This document shows positions 8,031-16,706 of a stretch of 44,731 nucleotides of DNA, one piece after another; within the stretch, counting starts at the first letter, position 1; every line of letters starts with the position of its first letter. Source of the DNA: Bacteroidota bacterium (GTDB lineage Bacteria; Bacteroidota; Bacteroidia; Cytophagales; Cytophagaceae); assembly GCA_023391415.1 (NCBI GenBank), contig JAEWAY010000024.1, positions 1 to 44,731 on the forward strand, in the 5' to 3' direction. The notes under the pieces were generated by a model. It worked only from the letters and a program-made list of their open reading frames with translations, searched no databases and was not told where the DNA came from. The position numbers and the translations under genes are program-made.

Positions 8031-8591
8031 ATGGAAGAGATACAATTTTATCTGGACGAGGCAAAAGAATCGATGCAGAAATCAGTAAAGCATACTGAGA
8101 TCGAATTGCAAAAAATACGCGCCGGGAAAGCGATGCCCAATATGCTGGATGGAATAATGATTGATTATTACGGAACGAAGACTCCTATCGCGCAGATGGC
8201 GGCTATTAACACTCCCGACGCCCGGACAATCGCGATAAAGCCATGGGAAAAGAAAATGATCTCGGAAATCGAAAAAGCGATCCGTGACAGCGACCTTGGA
8301 TTAAACCCCACAAATGACGGGGATCTAGTTCGAATCAACATTCCTCCCCTTACAGAAGAAAGAAGAAAGAATCTTGTAAAACAAGCGAAGTCGGAAGCCG
8401 AAAACGGCAAGGTTCGTATCCGTTCTATCAGAAAAGCAACCAACGAGGATCTGAAAAAACTTTTGAAAGACGGCGCTCCCGAAGACGCTATCAAAAAAGC
8501 CGAAGATTCCGTGCAGCAGCTCACCGATTCGCACATAGCCAAGATCGATCAGTTGCTCACCGCCAAGGAAACGGATATCCTCACTATCTAA
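8031..8591 (+). CDS. frr: Ribosome recycling factor
   Basis: A 186-residue RRF, which with EF-G splits post-termination ribosomes. The three-helix-bundle domain I and small domain II are recognisable through ELQKIRAGKAMPNMLDGI, INIPPLTEERRKNLVKQAK and VRIRSIRKATNEDLKK. It is co-oriented with pyrH. Its 3' end overlaps the end of the convergent nadD by 4 nt, leaving no room for an intergenic terminator. Confidence 0.97.
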   Translation: MEEIQFYLDEAKESMQKSVKHTEIELQKIRAGKAMPNMLDGIMIDYYGTKTPIAQMAAINTPDARTIAIKPWEKKMISEIEKAIRDSDLGLNPTNDGDLVRINIPPLTEERRKNLVKQAKSEAENGKVRIRSIRKATNEDLKKLLKDGAPEDAIKKAEDSVQQLTDSHIAKIDQLLTAKETDILTI

Positions 8592-9172
8592 TCTTTGTAG
8601 AATCCGCGGCTTTTGATGAGGTCTTCCACCTCAGGCGGCAGCAAATATTTAGCGGACTTTTCGTTACGAATCAGATTTCTGATAAATGTAGCGGAAATAT
8701 TCAACAATGGCGCTTCAACCATCCGAATTCCCGGATGGTTTTTTATTTGTATCTCATCACCGACAATATCAGGCCTGGGATATACATACAGCTCAAAGTT
8801 TGCCAGAATCTGCTCATAGTTTTTCCATTTATGAAAATGCGCTAGATTATCTTCTCCGATAATTAAGACAAAGCGCTTATCCGGCCACCTCTCGACCATA
8901 TAGGTAAGGGTATCGATGGTATAGCTGGGCCGGGGTAAATGAAATTCAATATCGATCCCGCGCATACGGTAGTTATCGGCAATCGCTCTCTCCACCATAT
9001 ACATCCGGTCAAATTCATGCAGCAGCGTCGACTTCTTCTTATGCGGGTTATGCGGACTTACGACAAACCATACTTCATGCAGATCCGTGTTTTCCAACAT
9101 GGTATTGGCTATAATCAGATGTCCTACATGGATGGGATTAAAGGATCCAAAAAATAAACCGATTTTTTGCAT
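8588..9172 (-). CDS. nadD: Nicotinate-nucleotide adenylyltransferase
   Basis: A 194-residue NadD, which joins nicotinate mononucleotide and ATP to make NaAD in NAD synthesis. It has the nucleotidyltransferase signature GSFNPIHVGH at 9-18 and the C-terminal ISATFIR motif. It is the last gene of a minus-strand run: sigma factor, anti-sigma, gmk (15 nt upstream), nadD. It overlaps the 3' end of frr by 4 nt. Confidence 0.94.
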   Translation of the reverse strand: MQKIGLFFGSFNPIHVGHLIIANTMLENTDLHEVWFVVSPHNPHKKKSTLLHEFDRMYMVERAIADNYRMRGIDIEFHLPRPSYTIDTLTYMVERWPDKRFVLIIGEDNLAHFHKWKNYEQILANFELYVYPRPDIVGDEIQIKNHPGIRMVEAPLLNISATFIRNLIRNEKSAKYLLPPEVEDLIKSRGFYKD

Positions 9173-9187
9173 CGAAACAACTTGAAG

Positions 9188-9760
9188 TTAAAGTAAGACA
9201 AATTCATTAACAAGCTTCTCCGCGTCTTCAAACGCCTCATGAAGATCATTGTTAATCAAAACCTTGTCAAACTTATCTTCAAAGCTCATTTCAAACTTTA
9301 CCTTAAACAACCTGGCTGAAATACTTTCCTCCGTTTCCGTATTTCGAGTTCTCAGCCTTTGTTCCAATATCTCCAGGGAAGGTGGCTTGACGTATATAAG
9401 CAACGCCCGCTCCTTATAGTATTTTTTAAGATTCAAACCGCCTTTGACATCCACATCAAAAATAACATGCTTTCCTGTAGACCATATGCGCTCGATCTCT
9501 GATTTCAATGTTCCATAAAAAGCTCCCGGATAAACTTCCTGCCACTCGACAAACTCGTCATTGACTATTCTGGCTTTAAAGTCTTCCGGAGTTAAAAAGT
9601 AATAATCCTTACCATGTTCTTCCATTCTCCCTCTTTTATCCCGGGTACACGCGGAAATGGAAAAGCCCAGATTGGGCATCTTCGCGAGTAAATGTTTTAC
9701 AATCGTCGTCTTACCGGAACCTGAAGGAGCTGAAAAAATAATTAATTTGCCACCACTCAT
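9188..9760 (-). CDS. gmk: Guanylate kinase
   Basis: A 190-residue GMP kinase, converting GMP to GDP with ATP. The P-loop APSGSGKT is at 11-18, followed by the GMP-binding segment (STACTRDKRG-like SACTRDKRGRMEEHGKDYYF) and DVDVKGGLNLKK. Its ATG overlaps the stop of the anti-sigma factor gene by 4 nt (ATGA), so the two are probably translationally coupled and gmk is likely expressed with the sigma operon. Confidence 0.96.
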   Translation of the reverse strand: MSGGKLIIFSAPSGSGKTTIVKHLLAKMPNLGFSISACTRDKRGRMEEHGKDYYFLTPEDFKARIVNDEFVEWQEVYPGAFYGTLKSEIERIWSTGKHVIFDVDVKGGLNLKKYYKERALLIYVKPPSLEILEQRLRTRNTETEESISARLFKVKFEMSFEDKFDKVLINNDLHEAFEDAEKLVNEFVLL

Positions 9761-10041
9761 GAATTTGAAGTACTTTCTTTGATATACGCGAGTTGTTTTT
9801 TGACGTTTTCAACCAATTGGTCAGGCATTTTTACCTTCGCGATTTTGGTTTGCAACAACTCTTTTACCGCTTTATCCAGTTTATAATGATTATAACACGG
9901 CATACAAACATTAAGATGATCCATGAATGCCTCTTCCTCTTCTAAAGACGCTTCTCCATCCAATATTAACTGCAAACTTTCCAAACACTTACCATCTTCC
10001 ACACATTTGGTGCTGTGTTTGTTCTTTGGAAAAGAACTCAT
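9757..10041 (-). CDS. Zinc-binding anti-sigma factor (ZAS/RsrA-like)
   Basis: A 94-residue protein with H42-x3-C46-x2-C49 (HLNVCMPC) in a short helical context LDGEASLEEEEAFMDHL, the signature of ZAS anti-sigma factors, plus Cys at 13 and 19 that could supply a further zinc or redox ligand. It has no membrane segment, so it should be a soluble cytoplasmic partner of the sigma factor 53 nt upstream. Known members such as RsrA release their sigma on disulfide formation; that behaviour is inferred here. It overlaps gmk by 4 nt. Confidence 0.82.
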   Translation of the reverse strand: MSSFPKNKHSTKCVEDGKCLESLQLILDGEASLEEEEAFMDHLNVCMPCYNHYKLDKAVKELLQTKIAKVKMPDQLVENVKKQLAYIKESTSNS

Positions 10042-10094
10042 GCATTATTATGATTAATATAAAGAAATCTTTAATAATTCAAATTACTACATTA

Positions 10095-10694
10095 TTATTT
10101 ATTATATCCCATGGTTGTGGCATAATTTTTCAATTTTTCCTTCAACAGGTTTCTCGCGCGATGCAGCCTTGACCGAACCGTTCCTATCGGAATATCCAGA
10201 ATCTTCGACATTTCTTCATACGTGAACCCTTCCAGATCGCATAGGATAATGATTGTCCGGAAATCGACAGCGAGCGTATTCAACGCGTTCGCCACCTCGT
10301 CCCCAATCATGTCGGAAATGCTCTCGACACGCAAATCCGCCGTAATGTTTTCATCAACATCCTCCGAATTATAAAAAGTTTCCACCTCATTATAGTCGAT
10401 TTTCGATGGCTCCTTACTCTTCTTCCGAAACTCATTGATGAAACTATTCTTCAGAATTCTGAACAACCAGGCCTTCGCGTTAGTTCCCCGCTCGTACGAA
10501 TCGAAGAAGCGGTACGCTTTAAGATAGGTCTCCTGAACAAGGTCATTGGCGTCATCCTCGTCGAGGGTAAGCCTGTACGCGAAATTATACAAACTGTCAA
10601 TAAGGGGCATAAACTCTTTTTCAAAAAGAGCGTCCTTTTCCGTTTTATTTAATCCGGCCGGATTCTGGTGGTTTGATTTTTTGTCCTCTTCCAT
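10095..10694 (-). CDS. ECF RNA polymerase sigma factor, SigR/SigH-like
   Basis: A 199-residue sigma-70-family ECF factor. Region 2 includes DLVQETYLKAYRFF at 51-64 and GTNAKAWLFRILKNSFINEFRKK at about 70-92; region 4 is a helix-turn-helix at about 156-182 (EGFTYEEMSKILDIPIGTVRSRLHRAR). The region 2 wording closely resembles actinobacterial SigR/SigH as I remember it, and the RsrA-like partner downstream supports that kinship. The target genes are unknown. Its operon continues into anti-sigma, gmk and nadD. Confidence 0.88.
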   Translation of the reverse strand: MEEDKKSNHQNPAGLNKTEKDALFEKEFMPLIDSLYNFAYRLTLDEDDANDLVQETYLKAYRFFDSYERGTNAKAWLFRILKNSFINEFRKKSKEPSKIDYNEVETFYNSEDVDENITADLRVESISDMIGDEVANALNTLAVDFRTIIILCDLEGFTYEEMSKILDIPIGTVRSRLHRARNLLKEKLKNYATTMGYNK

Positions 10695-11030
10695 ACCTTC
10701 GTCTCCTCCTAATTTTTTATAAACTCCCGCGTCCCGTTTCGGGATGGTGGTGTATATAGTTAGAACATGGTTTTGTTATATAATGTTGTAGGCAATTATT
10801 CTGCCAAAGAGGATCCGATCTCAAAAGTATCGGAAAATATCCGTGAAAGGCGCTACTCCGCCCCCTCAGACCATAGGCTGGCTTTATTATATCTTTCTTC
10901 TTTTCTACCCATTATCGGCTGTTATTTTTTCGGGATAATGAGAAAATGTATAGAAAGAATATCAAAAATTCAGCCCGGGGTAGTCCTAAGTCTATCGAAA
11001 AAAGGGGATTGCCCATGATACTCTGGTCGT
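10695..11030. other. 336-nt intergenic region between glycosyltransferase and sigma operon
   Basis: No convincing gene. An 83-codon open frame at 10767-11018 (plus) has no domain and ends in VVLSLSKKGDCP, typical of translated extragenic repeats. The region has a small hairpin (tcccg-ttt-cggga, 10732-10744), a TACTTTTG element facing the sigma gene (listed separately), and near 10978-11015 a stretch similar in style to degenerate extragenic repeats. Confidence 0.5.
10822..10829 (-). promoter_or_regulatory. Candidate -7 element upstream of the sigma operon
   Basis: TACTTTTG on the minus strand fits TAnnTTTG and lies inside a small inverted repeat (ccgat/atcgg, 10816-10834). There is no clear TTG at the expected distance, and the implied leader is about 120 nt. 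I see no GGAAT-N18-GTT site of the kind recognised by SigR. Confidence 0.3.
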
Positions 11031-11906
11031 TTATATAACTTTATAGTTTTTATATTCCCCAACCCTCCAGCCAGTAGCTTTCTCCACTTTTAATAATAGT
11101 TTTTCCTTAAATGACAGTCGCTTCTGATAGGTATCAAACTTAAACACCCAATTTTGTTTTTCTATCCTATCCCTCATCACCTGAGGATGCCCGCCTTCAA
11201 ACTCTTTTAAAGACTCCACATTAGAATAGTCAAATTCCGTTTCCTTGGATACATGCTTGTCAATCCAGGCGTCGTCATGCCACAGCTTATGAAAGCTTTT
11301 CTGCTTTTCCGCCTGAAAATACGGATTCTTCACCCAGCCATAATGATACACCCATACATCGTCGATATACTTTACAGCCAGTTTCTTATTATCTTTCGTC
11401 CTGAATCCCTGAGCGTCCCTATACGAGCGAATATGTTTCTTATTTTTTATGACTCTTATTTCCCGCCGATACCACTTTCTGGAATCTCCGACATAATCAT
11501 AGGATCCAAAAAAATGCAGATAATTAAAAAGCAGCCCCTCCACTTTAGGATCGTCTTTCCATTTTTCCATAGCCGCGTAGATTTTTTCGAGATACTTTTC
11601 ATGAATCACCTCATCGCCCTGAATATAAAAAGCCCAATCCGAATCTTCCGGAACCGCGTCGAAGGCCTTGTCCGTTTCAAGAGCCAATGTCCTGCCACCT
11701 TCTCTCCGGGAGTCATCCCAGACTGTATGAATAATGTCTATCTTATCCGAATCAATCGACTTTATCAAACCCAGCGTATCATCCTCCGAGTCGCCAACCG
11801 CCAGTACAAACTGGTTACATATTGGCAAAATAGAAGAAATCGCTTCCACAATCGGGTAGTCATATTTAACCGCGTTTCTGATAAACCCAAACCCTGTAAC
11901 CTTCAT
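11031..11906 (-). CDS. GT2-like glycosyltransferase
   Basis: About 291 residues from the chosen start MKVTGFGFIRNAVKYDYPIV. The N-terminal fold is GT-A-like: SILPICNQFVLAVGDSEDDTL near the donor site and YIQGDEV as the likely metal-binding (DxD-like) position. It probably adds a sugar to a surface glycan or lipid; donor and acceptor cannot be told. The frame is open for 13 more codons, but these lie on a hairpin (11927-11955) that looks like the ahcY terminator, so the ATG at 11904-11906 is preferred. No membrane segment is evident. Confidence 0.75.
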   Translation of the reverse strand: MKVTGFGFIRNAVKYDYPIVEAISSILPICNQFVLAVGDSEDDTLGLIKSIDSDKIDIIHTVWDDSRREGGRTLALETDKAFDAVPEDSDWAFYIQGDEVIHEKYLEKIYAAMEKWKDDPKVEGLLFNYLHFFGSYDYVGDSRKWYRREIRVIKNKKHIRSYRDAQGFRTKDNKKLAVKYIDDVWVYHYGWVKNPYFQAEKQKSFHKLWHDDAWIDKHVSKETEFDYSNVESLKEFEGGHPQVMRDRIEKQNWVFKFDTYQKRLSFKEKLLLKVEKATGWRVGEYKNYKVI

Positions 11907-11926
11907 ATAGCCCTGAATAAAACCAA

Positions 11927-11955
11927 ACAAGCTCCTATAAAACACAGGAGCTTGT
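11927..11955 (-). terminator. Hairpin terminator downstream of ahcY
   Basis: Perfect 10-bp inverted repeat (11927-11936 with 11946-11955, loop 9 nt) followed on the minus strand by TTGGTTTTATT. It lies 77 nt after the ahcY stop and before the likely start of the glycosyltransferase, so it separates the two genes and argues for the shorter glycosyltransferase start. Confidence 0.6.
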
Positions 11956-12031
11956 CTTTCATTTAATTATATTATCTTTATCCATTCGGTAGTAAACATA
12001 TCAGCCGGATATCGCCAACATGCTTCTCCGT

Positions 12032-13339
12032 TTAATATCTATACAGATCTGATTTAAACGGTCCCTCTACAGTAACTCCTATATACTCCGCCTGCCCCGG
12101 TGTCAGAACATCCAGTTCAACCCCAATTTTGGCCAAATGGAGACGAGCCACTTTCTCATCCAGATGTTTTGGGAGCGTATATACCTTATTTTCATAATCC
12201 TGACTGTTTTGCCATAATTCAAGCTGCGCGAGCACCTGATTGGTAAAAGAGTTGGACATGACAAAAGACGGGTGTCCCGTAGCGCATCCAAGATTTACGA
12301 GCCTTCCTTCGGCCAGAACAATGATGTCTTTTCCTTTCAAGGTGTACTTGTCGACCTGAGGTTTGATCACCACTTTGGTATCGCCGTAGTTCTTGTTCAA
12401 CCAGGCCATATCAATTTCATTATCAAAATGTCCGATATTGCATACGATCGCCTTGTCTTTCATTGACTCGAAATGACGTCCAACAATGATATCCTTGTTG
12501 CCGGTAGCGGTTACGACGATATCCGCTCTTTTCACGGCTTCATCCATTTTGCGTACTTCGTAGCCATCCATAGCTGCCTGAAGAGCGCAGATCGGATCAA
12601 TTTCGGTAACAATCACTCTGGCTCCCGCGCCTCTTAGCGAAGCGGCTGAGCCTTTACCGACATCGCCATAACCAGCGACAACAGCTACTTTACCGGCCAT
12701 CATCACATCGGTAGCTCGGCGGATCGCGTCTACTAACGATTCCTTACAACCATATTTGTTGTCAAACTTCGACTTGGTGACAGAGTCGTTGATATTAATA
12801 GCGGGCAAAGGAAGCGCGCCTTTCTTCATTCTTTCTATCAACCGCAATACGCCAGTCGTCGTCTCCTCGGAAATTCCCCTGATATCCTTAACCAATTCCG
12901 GATATTTATCCAATACCATATTGGTAAGATCTCCACCATCATCCAGAATCATATTCAGCGGCTTTCTACCCTCGCCGAAAAAGAGTGTCTGCTCAATACA
13001 CCAGTTAAATTCCTCTTCATTCATGCCTTTCCACGCGTATACGGAAATACCTTTTTCCGCGATAGCCGCGGCGGCGTGATCCTGAGTCGAAAAGATATTA
13101 CAGGAAGACCAGGTCACTTCCGCTCCCAATTCAATAAGCGTTTCGATCAGAACGGCCGTTTGAATAGTCATGTGCAGACATCCAGCGATCCGGGCGCCTT
13201 TCAAGGGTTTGGACGGGCCAAACTCTTTCCTTATCGACATCAGACCCGGCATTTCGGCTTCAGCCAGCTCAATTTCTTTTCTTCCCCATGAAGCGAGGGA
13301 TATATCTTTTACTTTGTATTTGAGATATGTTTCCACCAT
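12032..13339 (-). CDS. ahcY: Adenosylhomocysteinase (SAH hydrolase)
   Basis: A 435-residue NAD-dependent enzyme that splits S-adenosylhomocysteine into adenosine and homocysteine, removing the inhibitor of methyltransferases. The NAD-binding loop GYGDVGKGSA is at 223-232; substrate-site segments SEETTTG near 157-163 and NDSVTKSKFDN near 184-194 are present; the C-terminus ends with the conserved KSDLYRY, whose Lys and Tyr reach into the partner subunit's NAD site. It is downstream of birA on the same strand (55 nt gap). I see no SAH riboswitch in that gap. Confidence 0.97.
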   Translation of the reverse strand: MVETYLKYKVKDISLASWGRKEIELAEAEMPGLMSIRKEFGPSKPLKGARIAGCLHMTIQTAVLIETLIELGAEVTWSSCNIFSTQDHAAAAIAEKGISVYAWKGMNEEEFNWCIEQTLFFGEGRKPLNMILDDGGDLTNMVLDKYPELVKDIRGISEETTTGVLRLIERMKKGALPLPAININDSVTKSKFDNKYGCKESLVDAIRRATDVMMAGKVAVVAGYGDVGKGSAASLRGAGARVIVTEIDPICALQAAMDGYEVRKMDEAVKRADIVVTATGNKDIIVGRHFESMKDKAIVCNIGHFDNEIDMAWLNKNYGDTKVVIKPQVDKYTLKGKDIIVLAEGRLVNLGCATGHPSFVMSNSFTNQVLAQLELWQNSQDYENKVYTLPKHLDEKVARLHLAKIGVELDVLTPGQAEYIGVTVEGPFKSDLYRY

Positions 13340-13394
13340 TGTTTCTCTTTTTATAAGATAGCGACTATTAAAATATTTAAAACAATAAAATTAT

Positions 13395-14162
13395 TCAATT
13401 CCAAAACTTAATTTCCTTTAAACTATAGCGATCAGTATGCCCCCCGCTTTCCACTTCAAGACAGCCCGATGAGTCTATCCCTCTTATAAAACCAATAAAT
13501 TCGCCTTTAGCCTGAGAAAAAAAACTCCTTTCCTCATTAAGGAAATAAAGATTCCGCAAATATAAATCTTTTAAGGATTCTTTTTTTCCCGATTGTAAAT
13601 CAATAAAAAATGTTTCGAGATTTTCAAGCAGCGATCGCAGCACCAATTCCAGATCGAAACTTTTACCGCCCGCGATCTGTTTCATAGAGACCGCTCTGGG
13701 GGTCTGAAAGTGAGTCTGATTCACGTTTAAACCGATACCGATCACAACACCATCAATCACTTTACCTTTTATAACACTCTGAATCAGAATTCCGCAAATT
13801 TTCTTTTCTTCACAGTACAGGTCATTGGGCCATTTAATATTGACCTTTTTTGTTAAAAATGTTGTTAAAGTTTGGTAAACTGCAAGTGAGGTCGCGATGA
13901 TGAGGTAAAACTGATCGGATACCGGAATATTCTGGGAATGGTAGATGACCGAAAAAGTCAGATTCTCGCCCGGCGATGTTTCCCATGAGTTTCCGTACTG
14001 TCCCTGTCCCGCGGTCTGTTCGGAAGTAATGACGACCAAACCATTGGAAACGGTTCTGGAAGCGAGAAGTTCCATCGCGGTTTTATTGGTCGAATGACAA
14101 GTTGGCAGATATCGAAATTCTTGTCCTGTAAATAAAGTATTTGGTAAAACAGTATTGAACAA
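13395..14162 (-). CDS. birA: Biotin--[acetyl-CoA-carboxylase] ligase
   Basis: A 255-residue biotin protein ligase, which activates biotin with ATP and attaches it to carboxylase carrier protein. The biotinyl-adenylate loop TSEQTAGQGQYGNSW is at 47-61, KWPND at 110-114, a lysine-containing KKICGIL at 120-126, and GIGLNVN at 142-148. It lacks the N-terminal DNA-binding domain of E. coli BirA, so it should not act as a repressor. It diverges from rsfS with only 44 nt between the start codons. Confidence 0.93.
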   Translation of the reverse strand: MFNTVLPNTLFTGQEFRYLPTCHSTNKTAMELLASRTVSNGLVVITSEQTAGQGQYGNSWETSPGENLTFSVIYHSQNIPVSDQFYLIIATSLAVYQTLTTFLTKKVNIKWPNDLYCEEKKICGILIQSVIKGKVIDGVVIGIGLNVNQTHFQTPRAVSMKQIAGGKSFDLELVLRSLLENLETFFIDLQSGKKESLKDLYLRNLYFLNEERSFFSQAKGEFIGFIRGIDSSGCLEVESGGHTDRYSLKEIKFWN

Positions 14163-14170
14163 GTTTTTTA

Positions 14171-14178
14171 TATTTTTG
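14171..14178 (+). promoter_or_regulatory. Candidate -7 element for rsfS-ftsH operon
   Basis: TATTTTTG fits the TAnnTTTG element and ends 28 nt before the rsfS GTG. The expected upstream TTG is not at ideal spacing. The site lies in the 44-nt gap between the divergent birA and rsfS starts. Confidence 0.45.
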
Positions 14179-14206
14179 CCGGAAAGTTAAACTCAAAAGT
14201 TAAATA

Positions 14207-14581
14207 GTGGTTAAAGTTACAGAAAATAAAGTAAATCTCAGGGAAATTATCATAATGGGCATGCTTGAAAAGAAAGCAAGTGACATAGTGCTCGTTGATT
14301 TATCAGGAATTAAAGGCGCGGTAGCTGATTTTTTTATAATTTGCACAGGTAACTCCGACACACAGGTGGACGCTATTTCAGAATCAATTGAAAAGGAAGT
14401 ATATCAGGCGACAGGTGAACATCCCTGGCGGTCTGAAGGAAAACAAAATAAGGAATGGATTTTGATAGACTACGTGGACGTTGTAGCGCATATCTTTAAA
14501 AAAGAAAAAAGAGCTTTTTTCGCTCTGGAAGAACTTTGGGGAGACGCGAAAATCACACGAATTGAAAACGATTTTGATTAA
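14207..14581 (+). CDS. rsfS: Ribosomal silencing factor RsfS
   Basis: A 124-residue RsfS/Iojap protein, which binds ribosomal protein L14 and blocks subunit joining when nutrients are short. Family features: KKASDIVLVDLSGIKGAVADFFIICTG in the first half, and PWRSEGKQNKEWILIDYVDVVAHIF in the second. The start is a GTG at 14207; an ATG at codon 17 would remove the conserved first helix, so the GTG is preferred. It is 13 nt upstream of ftsH, a common Bacteroidota arrangement. Confidence 0.9.
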   Translation: MVKVTENKVNLREIIIMGMLEKKASDIVLVDLSGIKGAVADFFIICTGNSDTQVDAISESIEKEVYQATGEHPWRSEGKQNKEWILIDYVDVVAHIFKKEKRAFFALEELWGDAKITRIENDFD

Positions 14582-14594
14582 AGGGTAAAACATA

Positions 14595-16706
14595 ATGACA
14601 GACGGCAATTTCAAAAAGAAGAAGAATATAATTCCCAAAAACTCCCCTAAGCCTAATTTTCAGATCTGGCTTATTGTTGTTTTGCTTTTGTTGGTTATCG
14701 GCATAACCTATTTTAATAAAAATACCGCTCCGTATGAGATATCTCAAAAACGGTTCGAGCAGATGTACAAAAGCGACGACGTTAAGTCGATCAATCTGAT
14801 CACAGACAAAAATGTCGTCGATGTCGCGCTAAAGGAAGAAGCGCTCAACAACGACAAGTACAAGGATATTCTTCGCAACCGGAATTCGCTGTCGATGACG
14901 CATGGCCCACAGGCTTACTTCAAGGTTATCAATGGCGAAACCTTTAAAAAGGATAAGGAAGAATTTGAGAAGGAAAACAATATCCCCGCGGATAAACGAC
15001 TCGAGCTACATATTGAAAGTTCAAACCAGTTCTCAAACATACTGTTAAGCTGGGGCTTCGTCTTTCTTCTGTTGTTTGGCTTCTGGTACCTGATGCGAAG
15101 AGTCGCCGGTGGCGGACCTGGTGGTCAGATCTTTAATATTGGAAAATCAAAAGCCGCGTTGTTCGACGCGGAAAACAAAGTAAAGATTACGTTCGCGGAC
15201 GTAGCGGGCCTGGAAGAAGGCAAGGAAGAAGTAAAGGAAATTGTCGATTTTCTTAAAAATCCGACCAAGTTTACCAAACTGGGTGGAAAAATACCCAAAG
15301 GCGCCCTTCTGGTAGGCCCTCCCGGAACAGGAAAGACCCTTCTAGCCAAAGCTGTAGCGGGCGAAGCGGGCGTTCCCTTTTTTTCTCTTTCAGGTTCCGA
15401 CTTTGTTGAAATGTTTGTGGGTGTAGGAGCCGCCAGGGTAAGGGATTTGTTTAAGCAGGCGAAAGAAAAGGCGCCATGTATCATATTTATCGATGAAATC
15501 GACGCGATAGGAAGATCCAGAGGTAGAGGCGCCATGCCCGGAGCGAATGACGAACGGGAAAACACCCTCAACTCCCTGCTTGTAGAAATGGATGGATTCG
15601 CGACGGACTCCGGCGTAATCATTCTCGCCGCGACCAACCGTCCGGATATTCTGGATTCCGCTTTGCTAAGACCTGGTCGTTTTGACAGACAAATCAGCAT
15701 CGACAAGCCAGATATCATTGGCAGAGAACACATCTTTAAGGTCCATCTGAAACCTCTGAAGTTGTCCGAGGATGTAGATCCCAAAAAGCTGGCGGCCCAA
15801 ACTCCGGGTTTCGCGGGGGCCGAAATAGCGAATGTCTGTAACGAAGCCGCCCTTATCGCCGCCAGAAGAGACAAGACTGCCGTAGACATGCAAGACTTTC
15901 AGGACGCTATAGACCGGGTAATTGGTGGTCTTGAAAAGAAAAACAAGATCATCTCACCGGAAGAAAAGAAAATTGTCGCTTACCATGAGGCTGGCCACGC
16001 TGTCGCGGGTTGGTTCCTCGAACATGCCGACCCATTGGTAAAGGTAAGCATAGTACCAAGAGGAGTGGCCGCGTTAGGCTACGCGCAGTATCTGCCTAAG
16101 GAACAGTTTCTGTATACGACTGAGCAATTGATTGATGAAATGTGCATGACCCTTGGCGGAAGAGCCGCTGAAGAAATCATATTCGGAAAGATCTCTACCG
16201 GAGCGCTAAGCGATCTGGAACGAATTACCAAGATGGCTTATAGCATGGTAACGGTATATGGAATGAACGATAAGATTGGCAATATATCTTTCTACGACTC
16301 CAAACAATCCGGAGATTATAACTTTACCAAGCCCTATTCCGAATATACCGCCCAAACCATCGATGAGGAAGTCCGCAAGATCATCAACGACGCTTTCGAG
16401 CGGACCAAAAACTTATTGATAGACAAACAAAAGGAATTGGAAATCGTCGCTCAAGAATTGTTGGAAAAAGAAATTATTTTCCAATCCGATCTTGAAAAGC
16501 TCATCGGGAAAAGGCCTTTCGAGCGGCCAACAACCTATGAAGAGTTTACCAATCGCAAGGTAAATGGCGACGGAAGTATTGATCTAAATACCGAAGCGCT
16601 GGAGAACCACGTGGAGGAAAAGCGTATAAAAGAAAGTGAAAACGAACGCTCATCCGAGGAAAATACGGATACGGCGAACGATAGCCCCGGGAAAGATAAT
16701 TCTTAA
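14595..16706 (+). CDS. ftsH: ATP-dependent zinc metalloprotease FtsH
   Basis: A 703-residue inner-membrane AAA protease that degrades unneeded or misassembled membrane proteins. Two membrane segments (about 22-40 and 147-166) flank a periplasmic domain; Walker A GPPGTGKT is at 241-248, Walker B IIFIDEIDA near 296-304, the second region of homology TNRPDILDSALLRPGRFD at about 347-364, and the zinc site HEAGH at 464-468. The C-terminal 45 residues are charged and low-complexity. The next gene starts directly after its stop codon. Confidence 0.97.
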   Translation: MTDGNFKKKKNIIPKNSPKPNFQIWLIVVLLLLVIGITYFNKNTAPYEISQKRFEQMYKSDDVKSINLITDKNVVDVALKEEALNNDKYKDILRNRNSLSMTHGPQAYFKVINGETFKKDKEEFEKENNIPADKRLELHIESSNQFSNILLSWGFVFLLLFGFWYLMRRVAGGGPGGQIFNIGKSKAALFDAENKVKITFADVAGLEEGKEEVKEIVDFLKNPTKFTKLGGKIPKGALLVGPPGTGKTLLAKAVAGEAGVPFFSLSGSDFVEMFVGVGAARVRDLFKQAKEKAPCIIFIDEIDAIGRSRGRGAMPGANDERENTLNSLLVEMDGFATDSGVIILAATNRPDILDSALLRPGRFDRQISIDKPDIIGREHIFKVHLKPLKLSEDVDPKKLAAQTPGFAGAEIANVCNEAALIAARRDKTAVDMQDFQDAIDRVIGGLEKKNKIISPEEKKIVAYHEAGHAVAGWFLEHADPLVKVSIVPRGVAALGYAQYLPKEQFLYTTEQLIDEMCMTLGGRAAEEIIFGKISTGALSDLERITKMAYSMVTVYGMNDKIGNISFYDSKQSGDYNFTKPYSEYTAQTIDEEVRKIINDAFERTKNLLIDKQKELEIVAQELLEKEIIFQSDLEKLIGKRPFERPTTYEEFTNRKVNGDGSIDLNTEALENHVEEKRIKESENERSSEENTDTANDSPGKDNS

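Noticed and set aside
10767..11018. 83-codon open frame on plus, upstream of the sigma operon
   Set aside because: No domain, no start context, and its end is the VVLSLSK peptide typical of translated extragenic repeats. Not called as a gene.
13340..13394. SAH riboswitch upstream of ahcY
   Set aside because: Only 55 nt separate birA and ahcY, and the AT-rich sequence has no pseudoknot-like pairing. No riboswitch called.
15125..15889. 254-codon open frame antisense to ftsH
   Set aside because: Ser/Pro/Ala-rich, no family resemblance, and it lies fully inside the conserved AAA domain of ftsH. It is a shadow of the coding strand.
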